From: Gemmatimonadota bacterium | GTDB taxonomy: Bacteria > Gemmatimonadota > Gemmatimonadetes > Longimicrobiales > Gaopeijiaceae | DNA length: 64,000 bases | NCBI GenBank assembly: GCA_030428885.1 | Contig: JAUIEJ010000003.1 | Location: 407,484 to 471,483 of the forward strand | Direction of reading: 5' to 3' | In this document: positions 8,117-17,482 of the stretch, piece by piece | Position numbering within the stretch: position 1 is the first letter of the stretch | How the letters are laid out: each line of letters opens with the position of its first letter | The notes under the pieces: generated by a model | Databases searched by the model: none | The model's input: only the letters and a program-made list of their open reading frames with translations | What the model was told of the DNA's origin: nothing | Made by a program: the position numbers and the translations under genes

Positions 8117-8785
8117 TCAGCCCGAGCGCTTCACGCCGGCGGCCAGACGCTCCAGCACCGCCTGGGAGCCGGCGACGATGGCGATGTGGGACTCCGTGAG
8201 GGGTAGATCCGGATCGGGGACCACGTGCCAGGCGTCGTCCAGGACGTCGAAGAGGGCCACCACCTGGACGCCGTGGGCCGAGGGGAGCTGGAGTTCCCGG
8301 AGCGTGCGGCCCACCCAGGCGTCGGGGATGGCCATTTCCTGGATCGCGTGCTCGTCGCCCAGGGGCAGGTAGTCCAGGATCGTGGTCGAGGTGATGCGCC
8401 GGGCCAGGCGGGTCGCCGCCTCCCGCTCGGGGAAGATGGTCTCGTCGACCTCGAACCGTTCCATGGCCCGGGCCGCCCGGGGGCTGGCCACCTTGGCGAA
8501 GATCCGGCCGACGCCCACCTCCTTGAGGGCCTGGACGGCCAGGATGCTGGCGGCCAGGTCCTCGCCCGTGCTGATGACCGCGGCGTCGGCGCCGCCGGCC
8601 CCCACCTTCCGGAGCACCTCGGGTTCGGTGGCGTCGCCCACCACGGCCCGACTGACGTGGTCGGCGTAGCGGTCCACCAGGGCGTCGTCCAGGTCCAGGG
8701 CGATGACCTCCAGCCCCTGTTCGTACAGGGCCCGGGCGACCCAGGAACCGAACCGTCCGAGACCGATCACCACGAACCGTTTCAC
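8117..8785 (-). CDS. ktrA: Ktr-type potassium uptake regulator (single RCK protein)
   Basis: Cytoplasmic ring-forming gating subunit for a Ktr potassium channel-like transporter. 222 residues: RCK-N Rossmann domain starting MKRFVVIGLGRFGSWVARA with the nucleotide loop GLGRFG at residues 8-13 and ALDLD for ribose binding, then an RCK-C domain (about 140-215). This single-RCK length is that of KtrA/KtrC, half the size of TrkA. Last gene of the four-gene minus-strand operon, 25 bases after ktrB, so the pairing with the adjacent KtrB-like membrane protein is natural. Confidence 0.9.
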   Translation of the reverse strand: MKRFVVIGLGRFGSWVARALYEQGLEVIALDLDDALVDRYADHVSRAVVGDATEPEVLRKVGAGGADAAVISTGEDLAASILAVQALKEVGVGRIFAKVASPRAARAMERFEVDETIFPEREAATRLARRITSTTILDYLPLGDEHAIQEMAIPDAWVGRTLRELQLPSAHGVQVVALFDVLDDAWHVVPDPDLPLTESHIAIVAGSQAVLERLAAGVKRSG

Positions 8786-8810
8786 GACGCCTCCAGCGGG
8801 GAAGGGGGAA

Positions 8811-10157
8811 TCATCCGAGGGCCACGTCCTCGTGGGCGAAGCGCACCTCGGTGCGCACCGACGACCGGGCCGAGACCATGGAGGCCAACACGGCGGCGGG
8901 GCCCACGCGACCGAGGAACATGAGGACCGGGAGCACGAGGCGCCCGGGCACGCTCAGCTCTCCCGTCACCCCCATGCTGAGTCCCACCGTGCCGAACGCC
9001 GAGACGGTCTCGAACACCAGGCGCACGAGCCCCGCCCGGCCCTGGGCCTCGTGGGTCAGGGCCTCGGTGGTGAGGACCACGAAGCTCGCCAGCGCCAGGA
9101 GGGCGAGTCCCCCCACCACCAGTCCCACGGCGCGGTGCACCGTCTCCCACGGCACCGTGCGATCGAAGGCCGCCACGTGGCGCCGCCCCCGGAGCCGGGA
9201 CCCCAGGAGCAGAACCAGAAGCACCAACGGAAGGGTCTTGATGCCCCCGGCGGTGGATCCCGGCGATCCCCCCACCACCATGAGGAGCATGGTGAGGACC
9301 AGGGAGGGGTTGGTCACGGCGTCGTAGTCCACGGCGTTGAAACCCGCCGTGCGGGGCGTCACGGAGAGGAAGAGGGCGTTGACCAGGCGGTCGCCCCACC
9401 CCAGGTCGCCCAGGGTGGCCCGGGATTCGAACCAGAGAAAGAGGCCGAACCCGCCCAGGAGGAGGGCCGCGGTGGCCGTCAGGACCAGGCGGGAATGGAG
9501 GGAGAGGCGGCGCACGTCCCGGTGCAGGTACCGGGCGCGGAGGTCTTCCACCACCACGAATCCCAGGCCGCCCACCACCACCAGCGCCATGACCGTGATC
9601 AGGGTCGGGCCCGACGTCCGGAAGCCCACCAGGGAATCGGAGAAGGTGGAGAACCCGGCGTTGCAGAAGGCCGAGATGGCGTGGAACACGGCGTGCCACG
9701 CCGCCGGGCCGGCGCCCAGGGACTCCCGCCAGGTGAGCCAGAGGGCCCCGGCGCCGATTCCCTCCACGGCGAAGGTCACGGCCACCACGGTGAAGAGCAG
9801 CGAACGAAACGACGGATTCCGGAGGATCGCCACGTGCCCCCCCACGGCCTCTTCCATCTCCAGATGGCGTCCCCCCAGGAGGCTCAGGAGGAAGGTGGTG
9901 AAGGTGAGGATCCCCAGCCCCCCCGCCTGGATCAGCACCAGGATCCAGGCCTGGCCCAGGGGAGTGAAGTAGGTGGCCGTGTCCACCACGATGAGCCCCG
10001 TGACGCAGACGGCGCTGGTGGCGGTGAAGAAGGCGTCCACCACCCCCAGACCGTCGCCGACGTACAGGCCGGGAATCACGAGAAATCCCACGGTGCCCAC
10101 GAGCACCAGCGCCACGAACGAGGCGACGAAGAGCCGGGCGGCGGTCCAGCCCCTCAC
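8811..10157 (-). CDS. ktrB: KtrB-type potassium translocating subunit
   Basis: Membrane channel-like subunit with four M1-P-M2 repeats; 448 residues. Each pore loop carries the selectivity glycine: TSAVCVTGL, AFCNAGFST, TPRTAGFNA and VSAFGTVGLSM. Length and the short N-terminus fit KtrB rather than TrkH, although both are the same superfamily. GTG start overlapping the trkH stop (GTGA), so translation is coupled. The neighbouring downstream ktrA gives its regulator. Confidence 0.9.
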   Translation of the reverse strand: MRGWTAARLFVASFVALVLVGTVGFLVIPGLYVGDGLGVVDAFFTATSAVCVTGLIVVDTATYFTPLGQAWILVLIQAGGLGILTFTTFLLSLLGGRHLEMEEAVGGHVAILRNPSFRSLLFTVVAVTFAVEGIGAGALWLTWRESLGAGPAAWHAVFHAISAFCNAGFSTFSDSLVGFRTSGPTLITVMALVVVGGLGFVVVEDLRARYLHRDVRRLSLHSRLVLTATAALLLGGFGLFLWFESRATLGDLGWGDRLVNALFLSVTPRTAGFNAVDYDAVTNPSLVLTMLLMVVGGSPGSTAGGIKTLPLVLLVLLLGSRLRGRRHVAAFDRTVPWETVHRAVGLVVGGLALLALASFVVLTTEALTHEAQGRAGLVRLVFETVSAFGTVGLSMGVTGELSVPGRLVLPVLMFLGRVGPAAVLASMVSARSSVRTEVRFAHEDVALG

Positions 10158-11626
10158 CCGACCCGACGGCCTCCCCTACGCCGCTTCCACGTCTCGGGGA
10201 GGAAGAGCAGCAGTACCGTGTAGATCTCCAGCCGTCCCACCAGCATGAGGAAGCTCAGGATGGCCAGGGCCGGTCCGGACATCCATCCGTAGTTGTCGGT
10301 GGCGCCCACGGCCCCCAGTCCCGGCCCGATGTTGCCCACGGTGGCGGCGCTGGCCCCCACGGCGGTGAGGAGGTCCATGCCCAGGAAGCTCAGGGCCAGG
10401 GCGCCGGCCCCGAAGCAGAGCAGGTACAGGATCACGAACCCGATGACGTTGGCCAGCACGCTCTCGGGCACCACGTGCCGCCCCACCCGGGCCAGGAGCA
10501 CGGCGCGGGGGTGGAGGTGTTTGCGGAGTTCCATGGCGCTCTGCTTCAGGAGCAGGAGCACCCGTACCGCCTTGATGCCTCCCCCCGTGGACCCGGCCAT
10601 GCCCCCGACGAAGAGCAGGCCGAACAGCACCATCTGGGCTCCGGGCGCCCACACTTCGTAGTCGGCGGTGACGAAGCCCGTGGTGGTGGTGAGGGAGACG
10701 GCGGTGAAGAGGGAGTCCCGCACCGAGGCCTCCAGCGCCGCAGGGGCGTAGGTGCCGGCCAGGAGGTTCACGGCCACCAGGAGCACCGTGGCCACCGCCA
10801 GCACCCCGGAGAAGAAGCGCCACTCCACGTCCTTCCAGTACTCCAGGCGCCCCGAGGCCGCCCGGAAGTGGAGGGTGAAGTTGATCCCCGCCAGGTACAT
10901 GAAGAGGATCGTCACGTACTGGATGTAGGGGGACTCGAAGTGGCCCAGGGAGGCGTTCTTGGTGCTGAATCCGCCGGTGGCCAGGGTGGCGAAGGTGTGG
11001 GTGATGGCGTCGAACGCCCCCATTTCGCCGGCCATGTAGAGCAGCACCTGGGCGCCGGTGAGTCCCACGTATACGAGCCAGAGGAGCTTGGCGGTCTGGG
11101 TGATGCGGGGGCGGAGCCGCTCCGGCGTGGGGCCGGGGACCTCGGCCTTGAAGAGCTGCATGCCCCCGACGCCCAGGTACGGGAGGATGGCGATGGCCAG
11201 GACGATGATCCCCATGCCCCCGAGCCAGTGGGTCAGGGCCCGCCAGAAGAGAATCCCGTGGGGAAGGGACTCGATCTCGGCGAAGACGGTGGCGCCGGTG
11301 GTGGTGAAGCCCGACATGGACTCGAACACCGCGGCCCAGAACGAGTCCAGGGCGCCGGTGAAGAGGTAGGGCAGGGCCCCGAACACCGCCGTGGCGCCCC
11401 AGGCGAAGGTGACGATGGCGAAGCCGTCCCGAGGGGAGATGTCGGCCTCCACCCCCGTGAGGCGGTACGCCGTGAACCCCGAGGCCATGGTGACCACCGC
11501 GGCCAGGAAGAGGGCCAGGGAGTCGCCGTCCCGGTAGAGGAGCGACACCGCGAAGGCGCTCAACATGGACAGCCCCACGAAGACCAGGAGCAGTCCCACG
11601 ACACTCACGACGTTGCGGATCGACAT
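10154..11626 (-). CDS. trkH: TrkH-type potassium uptake membrane subunit
   Basis: Potassium transporter of the Trk system; 490 residues with the extra N-terminal helices of TrkH. Pore-loop glycines are in MSGFTTTGATV, TLATGGFSTKN, SLTTTTGFVTAD and ASAATVGNIGPG. The conserved GGMGIIVLAIAILP and GGMAGSTGGGIKAVR (lysine/arginine region in the last repeats) are present. Starts 31 bases after the trkA stop and overlaps ktrB, so it sits in the middle of the operon trkA-trkH-ktrB-ktrA. Confidence 0.93.
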   Translation of the reverse strand: MSIRNVVSVVGLLLVFVGLSMLSAFAVSLLYRDGDSLALFLAAVVTMASGFTAYRLTGVEADISPRDGFAIVTFAWGATAVFGALPYLFTGALDSFWAAVFESMSGFTTTGATVFAEIESLPHGILFWRALTHWLGGMGIIVLAIAILPYLGVGGMQLFKAEVPGPTPERLRPRITQTAKLLWLVYVGLTGAQVLLYMAGEMGAFDAITHTFATLATGGFSTKNASLGHFESPYIQYVTILFMYLAGINFTLHFRAASGRLEYWKDVEWRFFSGVLAVATVLLVAVNLLAGTYAPAALEASVRDSLFTAVSLTTTTGFVTADYEVWAPGAQMVLFGLLFVGGMAGSTGGGIKAVRVLLLLKQSAMELRKHLHPRAVLLARVGRHVVPESVLANVIGFVILYLLCFGAGALALSFLGMDLLTAVGASAATVGNIGPGLGAVGATDNYGWMSGPALAILSFLMLVGRLEIYTVLLLFLPETWKRRRGGRRVG

Positions 11627-11657
11627 CAGCCGCGGCGGTCGGTGCGGGGCGAAGGGG

Positions 11658-13001
11658 TCATTCGAAGCGGCGCTCGATCTCCGAGATGGCCTCGGGCAGG
11701 GCGAAGACGATGACCTCGTCGCCCGGGAGGATCTCGTCGTCCCCTCGGGGAATGATGATCTCCTCGCCCCGGATGATGGTGCCGATGAGGGAGCCCTTGG
11801 GGAAATGGAGGTCCTTGAGGGCCTTGCCGGCCACCTCGCTCCCGGGCCCCACGTTGAATTCGATGGCCTCGGCCTCGATGCCCTTCAGCGCCGCCACCGT
11901 CATGACCCGCCCCCGTCGCACGTACCGGAGGATCGCGTTGACGGTGGCCATGCGGGGTGAGACGGCGGCGTCGATGCCCACCTTGGGCACGATGGGGAGG
12001 TAGTCGAACTTGTTGACCAGACTCACCACCTTCCGGGCGCCCACGGTCTTGGCCAGGAGGGAGCTGAGCATGTTGGTCTCGTCGTGGCCCGTGGCCGCCA
12101 CGAACCCGTCGATGCCCGACACGCCCTCCATCTCCAGGAGCTCCAGATCGGTGGCGTCGGCGTGGAGCACCAGGGACCGGGGCAGGTGCTCGGCGAGCTC
12201 GAGGCAGCGCCGGCGGTCGTGATCCAGGATCGTGCACTCGATCCCGTGGGCCTCCAGGAGCTCGGCCAGGTATTCGCCCTCGGCGCTGCCGCCGGCGATC
12301 ATCACCCGGCGCAGGGTGTGGCGCTCGTACCCGGCCAGGGGCGGCACCTGCTGAACCTCGGTGGTGGGGGCCAGGAGGTAGATCTGATCGCCGGCGTCGA
12401 TGCGGTCGGCGCCCCGGGGAATGACGGTTTCGCCGTTCTTCACCACCGCGGCGGTGACGAAGTGGAACTGGCGCAGCTCCTGCCCGATTTCGGCCAGGGT
12501 GCGCCCGGCCACCGGGGCGCCCTCCCGCACCACCACGCCCAGCAACTGCACCCGCCCGTCGGCGAACTGGGCCACGTCGGTGGCCGCGGCGCTCTGGAGG
12601 AGCTGGTACGTCTCCAGGGCGCACTCCCGCTCGGGATTGATGAGCAGGTCGATGCCCAGGGCTTCCCGGGACAGGACCGACCCCCGTTGGTAGTACTCGG
12701 GGTTGGAGATCCGGGCGATGGTGTAGCGCACGCCCATGCGGGAGGCCGCCAGGCAGGCGATGAGGTTGACTTCGTCCTGGCTCGTCACCGCCAGGAGCAT
12801 GCGACCGCCCCGGACGCCGGCCCGCTCCAGGACCGGGAGAGACGCCCCGTTTCCGGTGATGGTGAGGACGTCGAGTTGCTGCGAGGCGAAGTCGGCCCGT
12901 TCCGGGTCCGACTCGATGAGGATCACGTCCTGGTTTTCTTCCGAGAGACGGCGAGCCAGGTGGAACCCCACCTCCCCGGCGCCGACGATGAGCACTTTCA
13001 T
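11658..13001 (-). CDS. trkA: Trk potassium uptake regulator TrkA (two RCK domains)
   Basis: Cytoplasmic NAD(H)-binding gating subunit of TrkH. 447 residues with two tandem RCK units: the first with GAGEVG at residues 7-12 and VILIESD, the second opening near residue 225 with VMIAGGSAEGEYLAELL and the nucleotide site CTILDHD. Start at 13001 gives MKVLIVGAGEVG, the family N-terminus. No Shine-Dalgarno sequence; a promoter-like TCGACA-N17-TAGCTT ends 7 bases before the ATG, so the operon mRNA may be leaderless. First gene of the operon. Confidence 0.94.
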   Translation of the reverse strand: MKVLIVGAGEVGFHLARRLSEENQDVILIESDPERADFASQQLDVLTITGNGASLPVLERAGVRGGRMLLAVTSQDEVNLIACLAASRMGVRYTIARISNPEYYQRGSVLSREALGIDLLINPERECALETYQLLQSAAATDVAQFADGRVQLLGVVVREGAPVAGRTLAEIGQELRQFHFVTAAVVKNGETVIPRGADRIDAGDQIYLLAPTTEVQQVPPLAGYERHTLRRVMIAGGSAEGEYLAELLEAHGIECTILDHDRRRCLELAEHLPRSLVLHADATDLELLEMEGVSGIDGFVAATGHDETNMLSSLLAKTVGARKVVSLVNKFDYLPIVPKVGIDAAVSPRMATVNAILRYVRRGRVMTVAALKGIEAEAIEFNVGPGSEVAGKALKDLHFPKGSLIGTIIRGEEIIIPRGDDEILPGDEVIVFALPEAISEIERRFE

Positions 13002-13008
13002 GGCCACC

Positions 13009-13037
13009 AAGCTAGCGGCGCTCCGGACGAGTGTCGA
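13009..13037 (-). promoter_or_regulatory. Promoter of the trkAH-ktrBA operon, predicted leaderless
   Basis: Minus strand: TCGACA (13037-13032; 5/6 to the -35 consensus), 17-base spacer, TAGCTT (13014-13009; T, A and final T conserved). Expected transcription start is about 13002, one base before the trkA ATG. Confidence 0.5.
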
Positions 13038-13126
13038 ACCCCCCCGGGAGACCGGAACTCCGAGGGGGGGCTGGGTATCAAACGGGGAGACGATCCTCTT
13101 CGTCCCGACCCCATCAGGGAGGGTTC

Positions 13127-14236
13127 ATGCTCGACCGCGCCGACCTCGTCCGCCTCTATCGTGAGTACCGCGATCACCCCGTTCTGAGCGTCTATCTCGA
13201 CGTGGATCAGCACGACCCGGCTCAGCGCCGGGCGTGGAAGACCCGACTGGAGCGGGAGGCCTCGCTGGAGGGTCGGCGGGTGGCCGAGGCCGGGGGCGAC
13301 ACCGAGGCGTTCGAGGCGGCCCTGGGCCACGTGGAGGCCGAGCTGCAGGACACCGGGTTCGTCCACGGCAAGGGGTGGGTGGGGTTCGCCACCGCCGACG
13401 CCCTGGTGCACCACGAGTCGCTTCCCGTGCCCATGCCCGACCTGGTGCGGTGGGAGAGCGGCATCCGGGCCGCCCCCTACGTCCGGGGCCTGAAGCGCCT
13501 GCGCCCCATCGCCGTCATCATCGGGGACCGCCGGCGGGTGCGGCTCTTCGATCTGCAGGAGGGTGCGCTCCAGGAGGCCCCGTCCATGGTGGCCGACCAG
13601 GATGTGGGCGATCTCTCCGACGTGGGGGTGCGGAAGGGCGGGAGTCGCAGCTCGGGCGTGCGGGGCGAGACCGCCACCGACCACGCCCAGCGGTATCTGG
13701 AGCAGAGCGCCGAGCGGCTCTGGAAGGACGCCGTGGAGCGCCTCGTCTCCATGGCGGGCGACGAGGGGTTCGTGGTGGTGGGGGGCACCCCCGAGACCGT
13801 GGGTCGCCTGGAGGGAATGCTGCCGGATCGCCTTCGGGCCCGGACCGAAACCGCCACGACCCTGCACATCGACATGTCGGCCCCCGAGGTGAAGGAGACG
13901 GTGGAGGGCATGGCCTCGGTGCTCAACAAGCGCCTCCAGGGCGACCTGGTGGACGGGGTCATCGACCAGGCCCGCTCGGGAGGGAAGGGCGTGCTGGGGC
14001 GGGACGCCACGGTGACGGCCCTGAAGGAGATGCGGGTCGACACCCTCCTGGTGACCCGGGCGTTCCTCCGGGACGACCCGGAACTGGCCGATCGCTGCGT
14101 GGGCACGGCCCTGGCCCAGGACGCCGAGGTCGAGGAGGTCTCGGGGCCCGGGGCCGACCGCCTCGACGCCGAGGCCGGGGGGATGGGCGCCCGCCTGCGC
14201 TACCGCATCGACGAAGCGGTGGCCGCCGGGGATTGA
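13127..14236 (+). CDS. baeRF-family protein (bacterial eRF1-like domain)
   Basis: 369 residues, cytoplasmic. Start VLSVYLDVDQHDPAQ after a short helix, then a central GDRRRVRLFDLQEG strand-turn and a C-terminal RTETATTLHIDMSA and RVDTLLVTRAFL segment. This layout is that of the bacterial archaeo-eukaryotic release-factor-like (baeRF) proteins related to eRF1/Pelota and to Vms1. Relatives act on tRNA or stalled ribosomes, but the bacterial groups are mostly uncharacterised; no catalytic glutamine motif can be asserted here. ATG at 13127 is preceded by GGGAGGG at a good distance. It is divergent from the potassium operon and followed by secreted proteins, so context gives no function. Confidence 0.7.
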   Translation: MLDRADLVRLYREYRDHPVLSVYLDVDQHDPAQRRAWKTRLEREASLEGRRVAEAGGDTEAFEAALGHVEAELQDTGFVHGKGWVGFATADALVHHESLPVPMPDLVRWESGIRAAPYVRGLKRLRPIAVIIGDRRRVRLFDLQEGALQEAPSMVADQDVGDLSDVGVRKGGSRSSGVRGETATDHAQRYLEQSAERLWKDAVERLVSMAGDEGFVVVGGTPETVGRLEGMLPDRLRARTETATTLHIDMSAPEVKETVEGMASVLNKRLQGDLVDGVIDQARSGGKGVLGRDATVTALKEMRVDTLLVTRAFLRDDPELADRCVGTALAQDAEVEEVSGPGADRLDAEAGGMGARLRYRIDEAVAAGD

Positions 14237-14295
14237 CCTCCGGCGGGGAGTGGGGGGACTTTCGGGACGCCCTGATTCCCGCCACGAGGTTCTCC

Positions 14296-15798
14296 ATGCG
14301 CCCCACCGTCCGCCCCTTCGTCGCCGCCCTCCTCGCCCTCACCGCGTCGGCCGCCGGGGGGGCGTCGCCGGTGTCGGGCCAGATGCCCGCCGATTTCCCG
14401 GCCGACACCGCCGTGGTCACCACCCACACGGTGACCATCCGGGGGGAGGCCGTGCCCTACTCGGCAGAGGTGGGCTACCAGCCGGTGCTGGACGCCGACG
14501 GCGAGACCGTGGCGGCCCTCTTCTACACGTGGTACGCCCGGACCGACGTGGACGACGCCACCTCCCGTCCCCTGGTGGTCTCCTTCAACGGAGGGCCCGG
14601 GTCGGGGTCGCTCTGGATGCACATCGGCTACACGGGCCCCCGCATGCTGGAGATCGACGACGAGGGGTATCCCGTCATGCCCTACGGCATGCGGGACAAT
14701 CCCAACTCCATCCTGGACGTGGCCGACATCGTCTACGTCAATCCGGTCAACGTGGGGTATTCGCGCATCGTGGGAGACGCCGAGCGCTCCCGGTTCTTCG
14801 GCGTCAACGAGGACATCGCCTACCTCTCGGACTGGATCCGGACCTTCGTGACCCGGAAGGAGCGGTGGGCGTCGCCCAAGTACCTCATCGGCGAGAGTTA
14901 CGGCACCACCCGGGCGTCGGGGTTGGCCCGGGAGCTCCAGGGCTCGGAGTGGATGTATCTCAACGGCGTCATCCTGGTCTCGCCCACCGGCCTGGGGGTG
15001 GATCGGGCCGGACCCGTGGGCGACGCCCTGGCCCTCCCCAACTTCACGGCCACGGCGTGGTACCACGGCCAGCTTCCGTCGGACCTCCAGAATCGGGACC
15101 TGGAGGAGATCCTCCCCGAGGTCGAGGCCTTCACCCTCGACACCTTCCTGCCGGCGCTGGCCCGGGGCGGCTCGTTGTCCTCGGCGGAGCGGGGCGAAAT
15201 CGCCGGGGCCGTGGCCCGCTGGTCCGGGACGTCGGCCGACTGGGTGGCCGACCACAACCTCCGGCCCAACGTGGGGGAATTCCGGAAGGAGCTGCTTCGG
15301 GACGAGGGCTTCACCGTGGGACGCCTGGACGCCCGCTACAAGGGCCGGGACGGCCGGGACGCCGGGGAGAGCTACGACTACGACCCGGCCCTGTCGGCGT
15401 GGAATCACGCCTTTTCGCCGGCCATCAACATCTACATGCGGGAATTGGGGTGGGAGACCGATCTCCAGTACTACCTCTTCGGCCCGGTGAACCCCTGGAA
15501 CCGCAACGGCGACGACACGGGCGAGGATCTGCGCCGGGCCATGTCGGAGAACCCCTACCTCCACCTCCTGGTGCAGGGCGGGTACTACGACGGGGGCACG
15601 GACTATTTCTCGGCGAAGTACACCATGTGGAACCTCGACCCCGCCGGGCGCCTCCAGGACCGCATGCGGTTCACCGGGTACCGGAGCGGCCACATGATGT
15701 ACCTTCGGGCCGAGGACCTCACCACGTCCAACCAGGACATTCGTGACTTCATCACCTGGTCTCTCCAGGCCGCCGAGGGTTCGGCCGGGTATCGCTGA
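14296..15798 (+). CDS. Secreted serine carboxypeptidase-like (S10) protein
   Basis: 500 residues, with a signal peptide (MRPTVRPFVAALLALTASAAGG, cleavage near the SGQ region) and therefore periplasmic or secreted. The alpha/beta-hydrolase core has the S10 oxyanion motif FNGGPGSGS and the nucleophile elbow GESYGT with Ser 201. The C-terminal VQGGYYDGGTD and GYRSGHMMYL regions carry the expected catalytic Asp and His. S10 enzymes remove C-terminal residues from peptides at acidic pH; bacterial members are less studied. ATG chosen at 14296 because it starts the signal peptide, with ACGAGG upstream. The L,D-transpeptidase gene starts 2 bases after its stop. Confidence 0.88.
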   Translation: MRPTVRPFVAALLALTASAAGGASPVSGQMPADFPADTAVVTTHTVTIRGEAVPYSAEVGYQPVLDADGETVAALFYTWYARTDVDDATSRPLVVSFNGGPGSGSLWMHIGYTGPRMLEIDDEGYPVMPYGMRDNPNSILDVADIVYVNPVNVGYSRIVGDAERSRFFGVNEDIAYLSDWIRTFVTRKERWASPKYLIGESYGTTRASGLARELQGSEWMYLNGVILVSPTGLGVDRAGPVGDALALPNFTATAWYHGQLPSDLQNRDLEEILPEVEAFTLDTFLPALARGGSLSSAERGEIAGAVARWSGTSADWVADHNLRPNVGEFRKELLRDEGFTVGRLDARYKGRDGRDAGESYDYDPALSAWNHAFSPAINIYMRELGWETDLQYYLFGPVNPWNRNGDDTGEDLRRAMSENPYLHLLVQGGYYDGGTDYFSAKYTMWNLDPAGRLQDRMRFTGYRSGHMMYLRAEDLTTSNQDIRDFITWSLQAAEGSAGYR

Positions 15799-15799
15799 G

Positions 15800-17440
15800 G
15801 TGAGCCCCGGCCCGGCCCGGGCGCGGCGGGGACTCGGCCTCGCCGGGGTCCTGGCCGTGCTGGGGGCCGGGGCGGCAGGCGCCCAGGTGCCTCCGGTAGC
15901 CCCCCGGGCCGAGGCCGCCGACGAAGTGCGCCTCCGCCTGGAACAGTTCCGGGAGGTGGGCTCCCTCCGGGTGGCGGGGATCGAACTCGTGGGAGCGGGG
16001 CTCTTCGCCCTGTACGAGCCCCGGGAGTTCCGGCCCCTCTGGTCGCCGGACACCGCCCGGGAGCTGCTGGACTTCGTCCGGGGCATGGAACTGGACGGTC
16101 TGGAGCCCGCTCGCTACGGCGCCCCGGTCCTGGACAGCCTGGTGGGGGTATGGCCCCGGGAGCCCGGTGGCGTCGCCGCCGTGGACCTGGTCTTCAGCGA
16201 CGCCCTGGTGCGGGTGGCCCACGATCTGCGCCGGGGGGTGGTGGACCCGTCGGCCCTGGGACCCGAGTGGGCCGACACCCCACGGGAGGCGCCCATGCCG
16301 CCCGACTCGGTGGCGGGCCTGGTCACCGGCGGGGATCTGCGCCGTCGCCTGGCCACTCTTCGGCCCGGCCACTTCATCTACCAGGGGCTGGCCGGGGCGC
16401 TGGCCCGGTATCGCACCCTGGAACGCCAGGGCGGATGGCCCATGGTGGGGGAGGGGCCGCTCCTGGCCCTGGACTCCATCTCGCCCCGGGTGGCGGCCCT
16501 CCGGATCCGACTGCTCCGCACGGGCGACCTGGGTGCGGGAGGCGACTCCACCTCCACCCGCTTCGACGCCGACCTCGACGCCGCCGTACGCCGCTTCCAG
16601 CACCGCCACGGCCTGAACGACGACGGCATCGTGGGCCCCTCGACCCGAGCCGCCCTGGACGTGCCCGTGGACGAACGGATCCGGCAACTGCGCCTGAACC
16701 TCGAGCGGGCCCGCTGGGTGACGCCCGGGCTGGGCCGGGCCTACGTGGCGGTGAACATCGCCGGGCAGCGCACCTACGTCGTCCGGGACGACGCGGTGGT
16801 CTGGGAGTCCCGGGCGGTGGTGGGGGGGCCGTTCACCCGGACCCCCGTCTTCCGGGACACCCTGCGCTACCTGGTGGTGAATCCCACCTGGACCGTGCCC
16901 CGGAGCATCAACGCCGAGATCCTGGCGCGCCTGCGCCGGGAACCCGACTACCTGCGGTCCCAGGGATTCGACGTACTCGACGGATCGGGCACGCCGGTGG
17001 ATCCCGCCGGCATCGACTTCGGGGCGTGGACCGGAGCGTCGTTCCCCTTCGTGTTCCGGCAGCGCCCGGGCCCGGCCAATGCCCTGGGTCGGATCAAGTT
17101 CATGTTTCCCAACCCCCACAACATCTACCTCCACGACTCCCCGGCCCGGCAGCTCTTCGCCCGGGAGGAGCGGCTCTTCAGCCACGGGTGCATCCGGGTG
17201 CAGGATCCCCTGGGCCTGGCCGAGCTGCTCCTGGAAGACCAGGGCGGCCCGGATCGGGCGGAACTGGCGTCGCTCATCGCCACCGGCGAGACCCGGACCC
17301 TCCCCCTGGAACGCCCGCTTCCGGTCCTGCTCCTGTACTGGACCGCCGCGACCGATCTTCATGGGGAGGTGCACTTCTATCCCGACGTGTACCAGAGAGA
17401 CCCCACCCTGGCCCAGGCGCTGGCCCTGGCGGGAAACTGA
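15800..17440 (+). CDS. L,D-transpeptidase (YcbB/LdtD type) with peptidoglycan-binding domain
   Basis: Forms 3-3 cross-links in peptidoglycan using a cysteine nucleophile; periplasmic. With a GTG start at 15800 the product is 546 residues with a signal peptide ending AGAAGAQ. A scaffold region is followed by a peptidoglycan-binding domain around 255-290 (DAAVRRFQHRHGLNDDGIVG). Then comes the YkuD catalytic domain with the signature SHGCIRVQDP (Cys 464, His 462), preceded by IKFMFPNPHNIYLHDSP. This long architecture matches E. coli YcbB rather than the small YbiS group. An in-frame ATG at 15743 inside the preceding gene would also work, so the start is uncertain. Lies directly before a penicillin-binding protein. 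Confidence 0.9.
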   Translation: MSPGPARARRGLGLAGVLAVLGAGAAGAQVPPVAPRAEAADEVRLRLEQFREVGSLRVAGIELVGAGLFALYEPREFRPLWSPDTARELLDFVRGMELDGLEPARYGAPVLDSLVGVWPREPGGVAAVDLVFSDALVRVAHDLRRGVVDPSALGPEWADTPREAPMPPDSVAGLVTGGDLRRRLATLRPGHFIYQGLAGALARYRTLERQGGWPMVGEGPLLALDSISPRVAALRIRLLRTGDLGAGGDSTSTRFDADLDAAVRRFQHRHGLNDDGIVGPSTRAALDVPVDERIRQLRLNLERARWVTPGLGRAYVAVNIAGQRTYVVRDDAVVWESRAVVGGPFTRTPVFRDTLRYLVVNPTWTVPRSINAEILARLRREPDYLRSQGFDVLDGSGTPVDPAGIDFGAWTGASFPFVFRQRPGPANALGRIKFMFPNPHNIYLHDSPARQLFAREERLFSHGCIRVQDPLGLAELLLEDQGGPDRAELASLIATGETRTLPLERPLPVLLLYWTAATDLHGEVHFYPDVYQRDPTLAQALALAGN

Positions 17441-17482
17441 CCCCCCTGGCGCCCGGGCCCCGCGCGATCGCACCGTAGAGTC

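Noticed and set aside
8703..10223. Plus-strand open frame over the ktrB gene
   Set aside because: Antisense shadow; the minus-strand KtrB product has all four pore motifs.
17476..17481. TAGAGT as a -10 for the PBP gene
   Set aside because: It ends one base before the start codon, so transcription would begin inside the gene; the gene is more likely co-transcribed with the L,D-transpeptidase gene.
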